From: Sphingomonas aurea
GTDB lineage: Bacteria > Pseudomonadota > Alphaproteobacteria > Sphingomonadales > Sphingomonadaceae
Reading direction: 5' to 3'
Assembly (NCBI RefSeq): GCF_030678875.1
Contig: NZ_JAUUDS010000001.1
Span: forward strand, 868,001 to 932,000
Length of the DNA stretch: 64,000 bases
In this document: piece after piece, positions 1-7,820 of the stretch
How positions within the stretch are numbered: the first letter of the stretch is position 1
How the letters are laid out: each line of letters begins with the position of its first letter
The notes under the pieces: generated by a model
Seen by the model: the letters and a program-made list of their open reading frames with translations, nothing else
Database searches by the model: none
What the model was told of the DNA's origin: nothing
Program-made: the position numbers and the translations under genes

Positions 1-115
1 GGCCGACGACGGCGAGGATCGTCTCGATCCCGAACGGGGCGAGCGCGACGGCGAGTTCGGTGGCGTACTGCCATACGCCCCCTACCGCGTCGGCGGCCAT
101 CAGCAGGCGCGTCAT
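1..115 (-). CDS. Glycosyltransferase family 4, N-terminal fragment (cut by window edge)
   Basis: Only the first 38 or so codons are in the window. The product begins MTRLLMAADAVGGVWQYA, the N-terminal Rossmann strand and glycine-rich loop typical of GT4 (GT-B fold) retaining glycosyltransferases, which transfer a sugar from a nucleotide-sugar donor. Its ATG at 115..113 overlaps the TGA of the upstream epimerase (ATGA), so it is translationally coupled as third gene of a minus-strand operon with two sugar epimerases. The acceptor and donor sites lie outside the window. Family assignment rests on the N-terminus and context only. Confidence 0.75.
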   Translation of the reverse strand, partial: MTRLLMAADAVGGVWQYATELAVALAPFGIETILAVVG

Positions 116-1176
116 GATGCGGCCCGGAGCAGCAGCGCTTCCTCCACGACCGGCAGGTTCAGGCGCCGCTCGGCCGCCAGCCAGCGGGCGAGGGTTGCGA
201 CACCGTCCTGCCAGGCGCGCTTCGGAGCGAGGCCGAGCGCCTGCTCGGCGGCGCGGGTGTCGGCGACGAAGTAGCGCTGGTCGCCGGCGCGCCAGTCGGC
301 ATAGCTCACCTCGACCTCGCGGCCGATCAGCGTGCCGATATGGGCGATCAGCTGGCGCAGGCTGATCGCGTTGGCGGGGCCGCCGCCCAGGTTGAACGCG
401 CGGCCCTTCACCGCGTCGATATGCCGCCACGCCTGCACATAGGCGTCGACCGCGTTCGACACGTCGAGAATGTCGCGGACCTGGTGACCGTCGCCGTAGA
501 GGGTGATCGGCTCGCCCTGCAGGGCGCGGATCAGGAAATGGGCGACCCAGCCCTGATCCTCGGTCCCCATCTGGCGCTGTCCGTAGATGCAGCTCATCCG
601 GATCACCGCGGCGGGCAAGCCGAAGCTGCGCGCGTAATCGAGAACGTATTGGTCAGCCGCCCCCTTCGACACGCCGTAGGGCGTGTGGAAATCGAGCGGG
701 CGATCCTCGCCGATGCCGTGCGCGCGGACCTGCGCGTCGACGGGGACATAGGCGTCGCCATCGAGCCGGAAATCGAGGTCGGCGAGGTCGCCATACACCT
801 TGTTGGTCGAGGCGAAGACCAGCGGGACCGCCCTGCCCTGCTGCCGCAAGGCTTCGAGCAGGTTGAACGTGCCGCCGATGTTGATCTCGTGATCCTCGCG
901 AGGATCGACCATCGAGGTGGTGACCGCGACCTGCGCGGCGAGGTGGAAGACCGCATCGGCATCCGTCACGGCCTGAGCCAGGCGGTCGGCGTCGCGGATG
1001 TCGGCATGAACGAAGTCGATCGCATCACCGTGGCGGTCGCGGAGCCAGTCCAGGTTGCGCTCCGTCCCGGCGCGGCTGAGCGCGTCGTAGACGCGGACGC
1101 GGTGGCCGTCGCCGGCGAGCCGGTCGGCCAGATTGGCGCCGATGAAGCCCGCCCCGCCGGTGACGAGGATGGTCAC
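112..1176 (-). CDS. NAD-dependent epimerase/dehydratase (nucleotide-sugar SDR), first of pair
   Basis: The 354-aa product is an extended short-chain dehydrogenase acting on a nucleotide sugar in the cytoplasm. It opens with the NAD-binding motif TGGAGFIG within the first 15 residues. It has a catalytic YGVSK (YxxxK) near the middle and the RDILDV segment usual in UDP-glucose epimerase relatives. I chose a GTG start at 1176 because the GTG overlaps the TGA of the preceding epimerase. A longer reading from 1251 adds Arg-rich sequence that does not look like an SDR N-terminus. The 3' end overlaps the glycosyltransferase by 4 bp. The exact sugar substrate cannot be told from sequence. Confidence 0.88.
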   Translation of the reverse strand: MTILVTGGAGFIGANLADRLAGDGHRVRVYDALSRAGTERNLDWLRDRHGDAIDFVHADIRDADRLAQAVTDADAVFHLAAQVAVTTSMVDPREDHEINIGGTFNLLEALRQQGRAVPLVFASTNKVYGDLADLDFRLDGDAYVPVDAQVRAHGIGEDRPLDFHTPYGVSKGAADQYVLDYARSFGLPAAVIRMSCIYGQRQMGTEDQGWVAHFLIRALQGEPITLYGDGHQVRDILDVSNAVDAYVQAWRHIDAVKGRAFNLGGGPANAISLRQLIAHIGTLIGREVEVSYADWRAGDQRYFVADTRAAEQALGLAPKRAWQDGVATLARWLAAERRLNLPVVEEALLLRAAS

Positions 1177-2288
1177 GCGACCAGTCCCCGCTTCTCCAGC
1201 TCCGCCCGCGCGGCGGCGACATTGTCGGTCGCGGTCTGCTCGGCGACCCACTCTGCGAGGTCGGCGAGACCCTGCTGGAAGTCCTGCGTGGCGCGGAAGT
1301 CAAGCTTCTCGGCGGCGAGCGAGGTGTCGCAGAAACAGTGGCGGATGTCGCCGATCCGCGCCTTGCCGACGATCTCCGGCGCGATGTCGTTCTTGCCCAT
1401 CGCACGGGCGAGTTCGGTCGCGACCTCGGTCACCGAGCGGTCGTGGCCCGAGCCGATGTTGAAGGTGCCGCCGGTCGCCTGCGGCAGGACCAAAGCGTCG
1501 GCGAAGGCGCGGGCGACGTCCGACACATGGACGAAGTCACGGCGCTGCTCGCCATCCTCGAAGATCATCGGCTGCTGGCCATTAAGCAGGCGCGAGGCGA
1601 AGATGGCGAGGACGCCGGTGTACGGGTTCGACAGCGCCTGGCCGGGGCCATAGACGTTGAACAGGCGCAGGCAGACCCCCTCCATGCCATAGGGCGCGGC
1701 CATGATGTGGGTGGTGCGCTCCTGCACATATTTGTTGAGCGCGTAGATCGACGACAGCGCCGGTCGCTTCCACTCGGGCGTCGCGACCGGGGCGAGCGGG
1801 CGGCCCTGCGCGTCGACCGGCTCCCAGTTGGACAGGCCGTCCTTCAGCCCGTGGCGCTCGGCATCCTCGACCAGCGCACCGTCGGCATCGCGGTACAGCC
1901 CCTCGCCATAGATCGACATGGACGAGGCCGTCACGACGCGGCGAACGGGATGGTCGATCAGCTTCTCGAACAGCACCGCGGTGCCGACGTCGTTAGTCGA
2001 GGTATAGCGCTCGACCTCGTACATCGACTGGCCCACGCCGACCTCTGCCGCGAGGTGGATGACGCTGTCGACGCCCTGGAGCGCGCGGGCGACGACGTCG
2101 CCGTTGCGGACATCGCCACGGATCAGCTCGGCCTCTGCATTGAGGAGCGGCGGGCGTTCGACGTCGCCGTGCACCTGCTCGATCAGGCTGTCGAGTACGC
2201 GGACGCGGTGGCCGCGGCGGAGCAGTTCGTCGCCGACGAAGCGGCCGATGAAACCGGCGCCGCCGGTGATGAGCACGGTTTCGGTCAA
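1173..2288 (-). CDS. NAD-dependent epimerase/dehydratase (nucleotide-sugar SDR), second of pair
   Basis: A 371-aa extended SDR with ITGGAGFIG at residues 6-14, a HLAAEVGVG strand, an ASSMSIYGEG serine-bearing active-site segment and YALNK as the YxxxK pair. Compared with the downstream paralogue it has an insertion of about 30 residues before the Tyr (around residues 135-165). This insertion is often seen in epimerases that sit beside glycosyltransferases in surface-polysaccharide loci. It is the first gene of the minus-strand operon and overlaps the next epimerase by 4 bp (GTGA). Two different SDRs in series suggest two modifications of one nucleotide sugar; that is inference. Confidence 0.88.
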   Translation of the reverse strand: MTETVLITGGAGFIGRFVGDELLRRGHRVRVLDSLIEQVHGDVERPPLLNAEAELIRGDVRNGDVVARALQGVDSVIHLAAEVGVGQSMYEVERYTSTNDVGTAVLFEKLIDHPVRRVVTASSMSIYGEGLYRDADGALVEDAERHGLKDGLSNWEPVDAQGRPLAPVATPEWKRPALSSIYALNKYVQERTTHIMAAPYGMEGVCLRLFNVYGPGQALSNPYTGVLAIFASRLLNGQQPMIFEDGEQRRDFVHVSDVARAFADALVLPQATGGTFNIGSGHDRSVTEVATELARAMGKNDIAPEIVGKARIGDIRHCFCDTSLAAEKLDFRATQDFQQGLADLAEWVAEQTATDNVAAARAELEKRGLVA

Positions 2289-2314
2289 CGCGCCGCCCCC
2301 GCGGCCTGGTAGTT

Positions 2315-2328
2315 GATCTGCGTCAATG
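2315..2328. promoter_or_regulatory. FNR/FixK-like dyad
   Basis: The 14-mer TTGATCTGCGTCAA matches the FNR/FixK consensus TTGAT-N4-ATCAA with one mismatch. It lies in the 216-bp gap between two divergent carbohydrate operons. Its centre is 33 bp upstream of the epimerase ATG and about 183 bp upstream of the histidine phosphatase, so activation of the plus-strand operon is positionally easier. No matching promoter elements could be called with confidence. The rest of the gap (2289-2504) shows no gene. Confidence 0.35.
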
Positions 2329-2504
2329 ACAAGCTCCCGTCGATCTGCTGCATTCGGTGACCCGGCCCGCAGGGCCGCGCCTCCGCCCCCGGAAATTATT
2401 TGGTACCCGGACGAAACGAAGCATCTTCTTCTTTGTTCCTAACGGGATGAGCTACATTCCTTATAACCCATGTTAATTTTGCTGCGGCTTTCGGTGGTGC
2501 GGCG

Positions 2505-3113
2505 ATGACGGCGAGCGTCCTGCTGATTCGGCATGCCGCGCATGTGCATCTCGACCGCTGCCTGTCGGGCCGGATGCCCGGCGTGCCGCTGAGCGAGGTC
2601 GGGCATGCGCAGGCGGCTGCGCTGGGTGCGGCGCTCGCCGACGAGGGGCTGACGGCGGTGGAGTGCAGTCCGCTCGACCGTACCCGCGAGACGGCGGCGG
2701 CGATCGCTAGCGCGGCTGGGCTGGGGGAGCCGCGGGCAGCCGAGGCGCTGGTCGAGATCGATCTGGGCGACTGGACGGGACGTGCGTTCGGCAGCTTCGG
2801 CGACGATCCGGCGTGGCGCGACTGGAACGCGCACCGTGGCACCGCGCGTATCCCCGGCGGCGAGACGATGGCGGAGGCGCAGGGCCGGATCGTCGGTTAT
2901 CTGGAGCAGATCGGGCGCGAACGATCGGGCGAGACGATCGCGCTGGTCACCCATTCGGACATGATCCGGGCGGCGGTGGCGCATGTGCTGGGGCTGTCGC
3001 TCGACCACCTGCTGCGCTTCGATGTGGGGCCGGCCTCGGTCAGTCGGGTGGTGATCGGCGACTGGGGCGCGCGGCTGGTCAGCCTGAACGAGCGATTGGG
3101 GGATGTGCGATGA
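2505..3113 (+). CDS. Histidine phosphatase family protein (phosphoglycerate-mutase-like)
   Basis: A 202-aa branch-2-free histidine phosphatase. LLIRHA at residues 6-11 gives the catalytic Arg-His; the usual RHG is RHA here. SPLDRTRETA at about residue 56 supplies the second Arg, EIDLGDW at about residue 84 the general acid, and VTHSDM at about residue 149 the second catalytic His. Such enzymes remove phosphate from small metabolites, often sugar phosphates. The stop overlaps the start of the following glycosidase (ATGA), so the two are co-translated. The context points to a sugar-phosphate or nucleotide-sugar intermediate as substrate, but that is inferred. The ribosome-binding site before the ATG is weak. 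Confidence 0.85.
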   Translation: MTASVLLIRHAAHVHLDRCLSGRMPGVPLSEVGHAQAAALGAALADEGLTAVECSPLDRTRETAAAIASAAGLGEPRAAEALVEIDLGDWTGRAFGSFGDDPAWRDWNAHRGTARIPGGETMAEAQGRIVGYLEQIGRERSGETIALVTHSDMIRAAVAHVLGLSLDHLLRFDVGPASVSRVVIGDWGARLVSLNERLGDVR

Positions 3114-4021
3114 TCGAAGCGGCGATGATCTGGAATGAGCCGAACAACAAGTCGCACTGGGACGTGGCGCTCGACCCCGACTGGGCGATCTTCGGCGAGA
3201 CGGTGAAGCAGGCAGGCGCGGCGATCCGCGCGGCCAATCCGGCGGTCACGCGCGTGCTGGGCGGCATGTCGCCGATCGACCCGCAGTTCGTCCACCGGCT
3301 GGCGGGATATGGGGTGATGGACGCGGTCGACGTGGTCGCCGTCCACGGATTTCCGCTCGACTGGAACCTGTGGTCGATCCACCAGTGGCCCGACAAGATC
3401 GCCGAGATCGAGGCGGCGGTGGCCAAGCCAATCTGGGTGACCGAGGTCGGCGTCGGCACCTTCGGCGCAGACGAGGTGCAGGTGTTCGGGATCGAGCGGA
3501 CCGCCGAGCTGCTGGTCGGGCGGGTGCCGCGCATCTTCTGGTACTCGCTGTTCGACCTGCCGATGGAATGGGGTGCCGAGACGCGGCACCGCGAGGCGGA
3601 AGGATCGAGCTATTACCGGCATTTCCACATGGGCCTGATCCGGCCGGACGGCACGCCGAAGCCGGCACTGGACAGCTATGCCAGGGTCGCCGGCGACGTG
3701 GGGCTGATGCAGTGGTTCCACTATCAGGACCCGCGGCTGGACGAGGCGGTGGCGTGGATGAAGCGGCTGGGCACCCGGCACCTGCGCACCGGGATGAGCT
3801 GGGCCGACAGCTTCCGCCCCGATGCGCGCGGCTGGTTCGACCGGCAGATGGAGGCGCTGGCGGACTTCGACGTCACGCTGACCTTCTGCTTCACGCCCGA
3901 GCATCTGGGGCTGGCACCGCACCACACCAGCCCGCCACGCGATCCCGCGCAGTTCGCCGACTTCTGCGCCGAGATGATCGAGCGCTACGCCCCCGCACAG
4001 GCCGCGCGGGCGGTCGCCTGA
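3110..4021 (+). CDS. Clan GH-A-like glycoside hydrolase with apparently permuted barrel
   Basis: A 303-aa protein that starts almost directly at a clan GH-A acid/base motif, IWNEPNN, with Glu10. It then has strand-like segments VLGGMSPID (49-57) and VDVVAVHGFP (73-82), a nucleophile strand IWVTEVGVG with Glu112, and RIFWYSLFD (141-149), i.e. barrel strands 4 to 8 in order. Residues 200-303 then read like the beginning of such a barrel: TRHLRTGMSWAD (222-233), VTLTFCFTPEHLG (255-267), then a PPRDPAQFADFCAEM helix that normally comes just before WNEP. The order is thus strands 4-8 followed by 1-3, a circular permutation. The start is fixed by the ATGA overlap with the phosphatase gene. No signal peptide is seen, so it acts in the cytoplasm. 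The substrate is unknown. Confidence 0.8.
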   Translation: MIEAAMIWNEPNNKSHWDVALDPDWAIFGETVKQAGAAIRAANPAVTRVLGGMSPIDPQFVHRLAGYGVMDAVDVVAVHGFPLDWNLWSIHQWPDKIAEIEAAVAKPIWVTEVGVGTFGADEVQVFGIERTAELLVGRVPRIFWYSLFDLPMEWGAETRHREAEGSSYYRHFHMGLIRPDGTPKPALDSYARVAGDVGLMQWFHYQDPRLDEAVAWMKRLGTRHLRTGMSWADSFRPDARGWFDRQMEALADFDVTLTFCFTPEHLGLAPHHTSPPRDPAQFADFCAEMIERYAPAQAARAVA

Positions 4022-4029
4022 GCATGGCC

Positions 4030-4536
4030 TCAGCCGGTCGGGGGCGGCTCTTTGTCGCGGAGCGTGTCGAGTACCTGTTCGGGGCGGACGTTGCGGGCGA
4101 TCTCATCGAGATTGGCGCCGTCGGTCGGCACCTCCAGCCGGTCGGCGATGCGGCCGAGCAGCGCTGCGACGCGGGACAGTTCGTGCTCGGCGAGAAGGTT
4201 GATGTGGAGGTCGAGATCGGCGCGCTCGTCGGCAAGGCGGGCGGTGCGGTTCTGCGAGATCAGCACGAAGGTCGACAGGAAGATCGCCTCGACCGAGGCG
4301 ACCATCGCCAGCACGACGAAGCTGGGGTCGAACTTCGGCTCCAGCCACAGGTTCCAGAAAATCCAGCCGCCGAACAGCGCCGCGTGGATGGCGACAAAGG
4401 TCATCGATCCGGTGAAGCCGGTGATCGCCGCCGCCAGCCGGTCGCCCAGACCCGCATCGGCGCGGTCGCGGGCGCGCTTGTCGCCGAGCGTATCGATGTT
4501 CCGGCGCAGCTGCGATTTCAGATCAGGGGATGACAT
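4030..4536 (-). CDS. DUF1003 family inner-membrane protein
   Basis: A 168-aa protein matching DUF1003. Two hydrophobic segments flank FDPSFVVL: one begins at TFVAIHAALFGGWIFWN and the other at VASVEAIFLSTFVLISQN. They are followed by a charged LDLHINLLAEHE helix typical of the family. The start at MSSPDL was taken because longer readings run into the promoter of the divergent dehydrogenase. It is transcribed opposite to its neighbours, convergent with the glycosidase (8-bp gap) and divergent from the alcohol dehydrogenase (45 bp). The family's biochemical role is unknown, and its place inside a carbohydrate locus may be incidental. Confidence 0.85.
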   Translation of the reverse strand: MSSPDLKSQLRRNIDTLGDKRARDRADAGLGDRLAAAITGFTGSMTFVAIHAALFGGWIFWNLWLEPKFDPSFVVLAMVASVEAIFLSTFVLISQNRTARLADERADLDLHINLLAEHELSRVAALLGRIADRLEVPTDGANLDEIARNVRPEQVLDTLRDKEPPPTG

Positions 4537-4581
4537 GACGACGGTAACCAATGGAAATCGCTCGGGCTCCGCGGGAAGACT

Positions 4582-5553
4582 ATGGTGAGCGCGATGATGC
4601 AGGCAGCGATCCTGGAAGGCCCGGCACGGATGACGATCACCGCGGTGGACCGGCCCGAGCCGGGGCCAGGCGAGGTGCGAATCCGGCTGGAGGGATGCGG
4701 GGTGTGCGCGTCGAACGTCGAGCCGTTCGAGGGGCAGCCCTGGTCCAGCTTCCCCGGCGAGGCGGGCGGCATGGGGCATGAAGGCTGGGGCACGATCGAC
4801 GCGGTCGGGCCCGATGTGTCGGGCCTTTCGGTGGGTGACCGGGTGGCGGCGCTGTCGTACCGCAGCTTCGCCGAATTCGATGTGGCGAGCGCCGACGCGG
4901 TGGCACTGCTGCCGCCCGCGCTCGACGGGCAGGCGTTCCCGGGCGAGCCGCTGGGTTGCGCGATGAACATCTTCCGCCGGAGCGATATTCAGGCCGGACA
5001 GACGGTGGCGATCGTCGGGATCGGCTTTCTGGGCGCGGTGCTGACGCGCCTGGCGACCGAGGCAGGGGCGCGGGTGATCGCGATCTCGCGGCGGCAGGAG
5101 TCGCTCGATCTGGCGCGGGCGTTCGGAGCGGCGGAAACGGTGCCGATGCACGATCATTACGCGATCATCGAGGCAGTCAAGGCGCTGACCGGCGGCAAGG
5201 GTTGCGAGCGGGTGATCGAGGCGGTCGGCAAGCAATGGCCGCTCGACCTGGCAGGCGAGCTGGTCGCCGAGGGCGGACGGCTGGTGATCGCGGGCTATCA
5301 TCAGGACGGGCCGCGGCAGGTCTCGATGCAGATGTGGAACTGGAAGGGAATCGACGTGGCGAACGCGCATGAGCGCGATCACGGCGTCTGCATGCGGGGG
5401 CTGCGCGAGGCGATCGACGCGGTGGCGAGCGGACGGATCGACCTGGCGCCGCTGCTGACCCATTCCTATCCGCTGGAGCGGGTGGCGGAGGCGATCACCG
5501 CGACGCGCGACAAGCCCGAAGGGTTCGTGAAGGCCGTGGTGGTGTTTTCGTGA
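4582..5553 (+). CDS. Zinc-type alcohol dehydrogenase (MDR superfamily)
   Basis: A 323-aa medium-chain dehydrogenase. GCGVCASN near residue 39 gives the catalytic zinc Cys42, GHEGWG gives His66-Glu67, and IVGIGFLGAV near residue 150 is the nucleotide-binding loop. The four-cysteine structural zinc lobe of classic alcohol dehydrogenases is absent. It overlaps the next oxidoreductase by 4 bp (GTGA), so the two probably act on successive or the same intermediates, for example oxidising a polyol or sugar hydroxyl. The start could also be one of the ATGs at 4594 or 4597. The cofactor (NAD or NADP) cannot be decided by eye. Confidence 0.85.
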   Translation: MVSAMMQAAILEGPARMTITAVDRPEPGPGEVRIRLEGCGVCASNVEPFEGQPWSSFPGEAGGMGHEGWGTIDAVGPDVSGLSVGDRVAALSYRSFAEFDVASADAVALLPPALDGQAFPGEPLGCAMNIFRRSDIQAGQTVAIVGIGFLGAVLTRLATEAGARVIAISRRQESLDLARAFGAAETVPMHDHYAIIEAVKALTGGKGCERVIEAVGKQWPLDLAGELVAEGGRLVIAGYHQDGPRQVSMQMWNWKGIDVANAHERDHGVCMRGLREAIDAVASGRIDLAPLLTHSYPLERVAEAITATRDKPEGFVKAVVVFS

Positions 5554-6542
5554 GCGCCACGACACGTCCGCGCGTCGGGTTCCTCGGCGTCGGCTGGATC
5601 GGACGGCATCGGATGGCGGCGATGCTGGCGACAGGGGCGATCGAGGCGGCGGCGATCAGCGATCCTTCCGCTGAAATGGTCACTGAGGCGGCGGCGCTGG
5701 TGCCCGGCGCGGCGATAGTGGACGATCTCGACGCCATGCTCGCACTGGGGCTCGACGGGGTGGTGATCGCGACGCCGAGCGCGCTCCACGCCGACCAGTC
5801 CATCCGTGCCTTATCGGGGGGGGCAGCGGTGTTCTGCCAGAAGCCGCTGGGGCGCGATGCGGACGAGGCGGCTCGCGTCGTCGAGGCGGCCGAACGCGCC
5901 GACCGGCTGCTGTCAGTCGACTTCTCGTACCGGCTGACTTCGGGGATGCAGGCCATCGCCGGCCTGCTGCGCGAGGGCGCGCTCGGCCGGGTCTTCGCGA
6001 TCGATCTGGTGTTCCACAATGCCTATGGGCCCGACAAGCCGTGGTTCTATGACCGGGCGCAGTCGGGCGGCGGGTGCGTGATGGACCTGGGGGTGCATCT
6101 GGTCGACCTGGCGCTGTGGGCGCTGGGAGCGGACGAGCCGGCAACGGTCGAGGCGCGGCTGTTCGCGGGCGGCACGCCGCTGACTGCCGACGCGGTCGAG
6201 GATTACGCGGTGGCGACGCTGACGCTGGCGGACGGGACGGCGATCCGGCTGGCCTGTTCATGGCGGCTGAACGCGGGCGTCGAGGCGGAGATCGGCGCCA
6301 CCTTCTACGGCACCAGCGGCGGCGCGCGGCTGCGCAACATCGGCGGCTCCTTCTACGACTTCGCGGCCGAGCGGTTCGCCGGCACGACGACCGAGGCGCT
6401 GGCGCCGGTCGACAGCGACTGGGGCGGCCGCGCGGCGGCGGACTGGGCGCGGCGGCTGGCGGCGGGCGCGCGGTTCGATCCCAAGGCGAAGCGGCTGGTC
6501 ACGGTGGCGCGGACTCTCGACCGGATCTATGCCTGGGGGTGA
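5550..6542 (+). CDS. Gfo/Idh/MocA family oxidoreductase
   Basis: A 330-aa two-domain oxidoreductase with the N-terminal Rossmann motif GFLGVGWIGRHR at about residues 10-21. The family EKP motif appears as QKP (FCQKPLG near residue 94). An AGGTPL-type C-terminal alpha/beta domain follows. These enzymes oxidise or reduce sugars, inositols and nucleotide sugars with NAD(P). It begins with GTG overlapping the stop of the upstream dehydrogenase. It is the last gene of the apparent plus-strand part of the carbohydrate locus; an 81-bp gap separates it from the acyl-CoA dehydrogenases. Substitution of the EKP glutamate by Gln is a mild oddity. Confidence 0.87.
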   Translation: MSATTRPRVGFLGVGWIGRHRMAAMLATGAIEAAAISDPSAEMVTEAAALVPGAAIVDDLDAMLALGLDGVVIATPSALHADQSIRALSGGAAVFCQKPLGRDADEAARVVEAAERADRLLSVDFSYRLTSGMQAIAGLLREGALGRVFAIDLVFHNAYGPDKPWFYDRAQSGGGCVMDLGVHLVDLALWALGADEPATVEARLFAGGTPLTADAVEDYAVATLTLADGTAIRLACSWRLNAGVEAEIGATFYGTSGGARLRNIGGSFYDFAAERFAGTTTEALAPVDSDWGGRAAADWARRLAAGARFDPKAKRLVTVARTLDRIYAWG

Positions 6543-6623
6543 CTTCGAAGATCGGGTACGTTTCCGCTTGTTCGCGGCCATCGCTCTGCTATCCCGATCT
6601 CCACAAGAGATCGGAGAGGATCG

Positions 6624-7820
6624 ATGGACCTTCGCTTCACCCCCGAGGAAGAGGCTTTCCGCGAAGAGGTACGCGCGTTCCTGCGTGACAAGCTGCCCAG
6701 GCGACTGTCGGACAAGGTCAGGCACGACCATACATTGTCCAAGGCGGACATGGAGGAGTGGCACGCGATCCTGAACGCGCGCGGCTGGCTGGCCAATCAC
6801 TGGCCGGTCGAGCATGGCGGGCCGGGCTGGTCGGTCGTGCAGCGCGCGATCTTCGAGGAAGAGGCGGCGCGCGCCCACGCCCCGCGGGTGATCCCGTTCG
6901 GCGTGTCGATGCTGGCACCGGTGCTCATCAAGTACGGGACCGAGGAGCAGAAAAGCCGCATCCTGCCCCGCATCCTCGACGGGTCCGACTGGTGGTGCCA
7001 GGGCTATTCAGAGCCGGGCTCCGGGTCGGATCTCGCCAGCCTGAAGACCAGCGCGGTGCGCGACGGCGACCACTATATCGTCAACGGGCAGAAGACCTGG
7101 ACGACGCTGGGCCAATATGCCGACTGGATCTTCTGCCTGGTGCGCACCGATCCCAAGGCGAAGGCGCAGGAGGGCATCTCGTTCCTCCTCATCGACATGA
7201 AGTCGCCGGGCGTCGAGGTTCGGCCGATCGTGCTGCTGGACGGCGATGCGGAGGTGAACGAGGTGTTCTTCACCGACGTGCGTGTGCCGGTCGGCAATCT
7301 GGTCGGCGAGGAGAACAAGGGCTGGACCTATGCCAAGTATCTGCTGACCTATGAGCGGACCAACATCGCCGGCGTCGGGGCGTCGGCGGCCGCGTTCGAC
7401 CGGCTGAAGGCGCTGGCGAACACGCTGACGCGCGGCGGGCGGCCGCTCGCCGACGATCCGCTGTTTGCAGCAAGGATGGCACGGGTCGAGATCGAGCTGG
7501 CCAACATGACGACGACCAACCTGCGCGTCGTCGCCGCGGCGGCAGGCGGCGGCGCACCGGGGGCGGAAAGCTCGATGCTGAAGATCAAGGGCACCGAGAT
7601 CCGCCAGGCGATCACCGCCCTCTTCCGCCGCGCCTATGGCCCTTATGCCCAGCCCTTCATTCCCGAGGCTTTCGAGGAGGGCTATAATGGCGAACCGGTC
7701 GGGCCGGAGGATGCCGGAGCCGCGGCGCCCAGCTATTTCAACAACCGCAAGCTGTCGATCTTCGGCGGGTCGAACGAGGTGCAGCGGAACATCATTTCCA
7801 AGATGATCGTGGGGCTCTGA
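6624..7820 (+). CDS. Acyl-CoA dehydrogenase, large subunit of a pair (pimeloyl-CoA dehydrogenase-like)
   Basis: A 398-aa flavoprotein of the acyl-CoA dehydrogenase family. It has an N-terminal helical domain, the FAD-binding QGYSEPGSGSDLAS segment near residue 130, KTWTT, and a C-terminal domain ending FGGSNEVQRN. The medium-chain catalytic Glu of YEGT is Gly in this tail. A Glu in YERTNIAG (about residue 249) sits where isovaleryl- and long-chain enzymes carry theirs. A good Shine-Dalgarno (GGAGAGG) precedes the ATG. The stop overlaps the next gene (TGATG). It resembles the large subunit of two-subunit enzymes annotated as pimeloyl-CoA dehydrogenase; the true acyl substrate is unknown. Confidence 0.87.
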   Translation: MDLRFTPEEEAFREEVRAFLRDKLPRRLSDKVRHDHTLSKADMEEWHAILNARGWLANHWPVEHGGPGWSVVQRAIFEEEAARAHAPRVIPFGVSMLAPVLIKYGTEEQKSRILPRILDGSDWWCQGYSEPGSGSDLASLKTSAVRDGDHYIVNGQKTWTTLGQYADWIFCLVRTDPKAKAQEGISFLLIDMKSPGVEVRPIVLLDGDAEVNEVFFTDVRVPVGNLVGEENKGWTYAKYLLTYERTNIAGVGASAAAFDRLKALANTLTRGGRPLADDPLFAARMARVEIELANMTTTNLRVVAAAAGGGAPGAESSMLKIKGTEIRQAITALFRRAYGPYAQPFIPEAFEEGYNGEPVGPEDAGAAAPSYFNNRKLSIFGGSNEVQRNIISKMIVGL

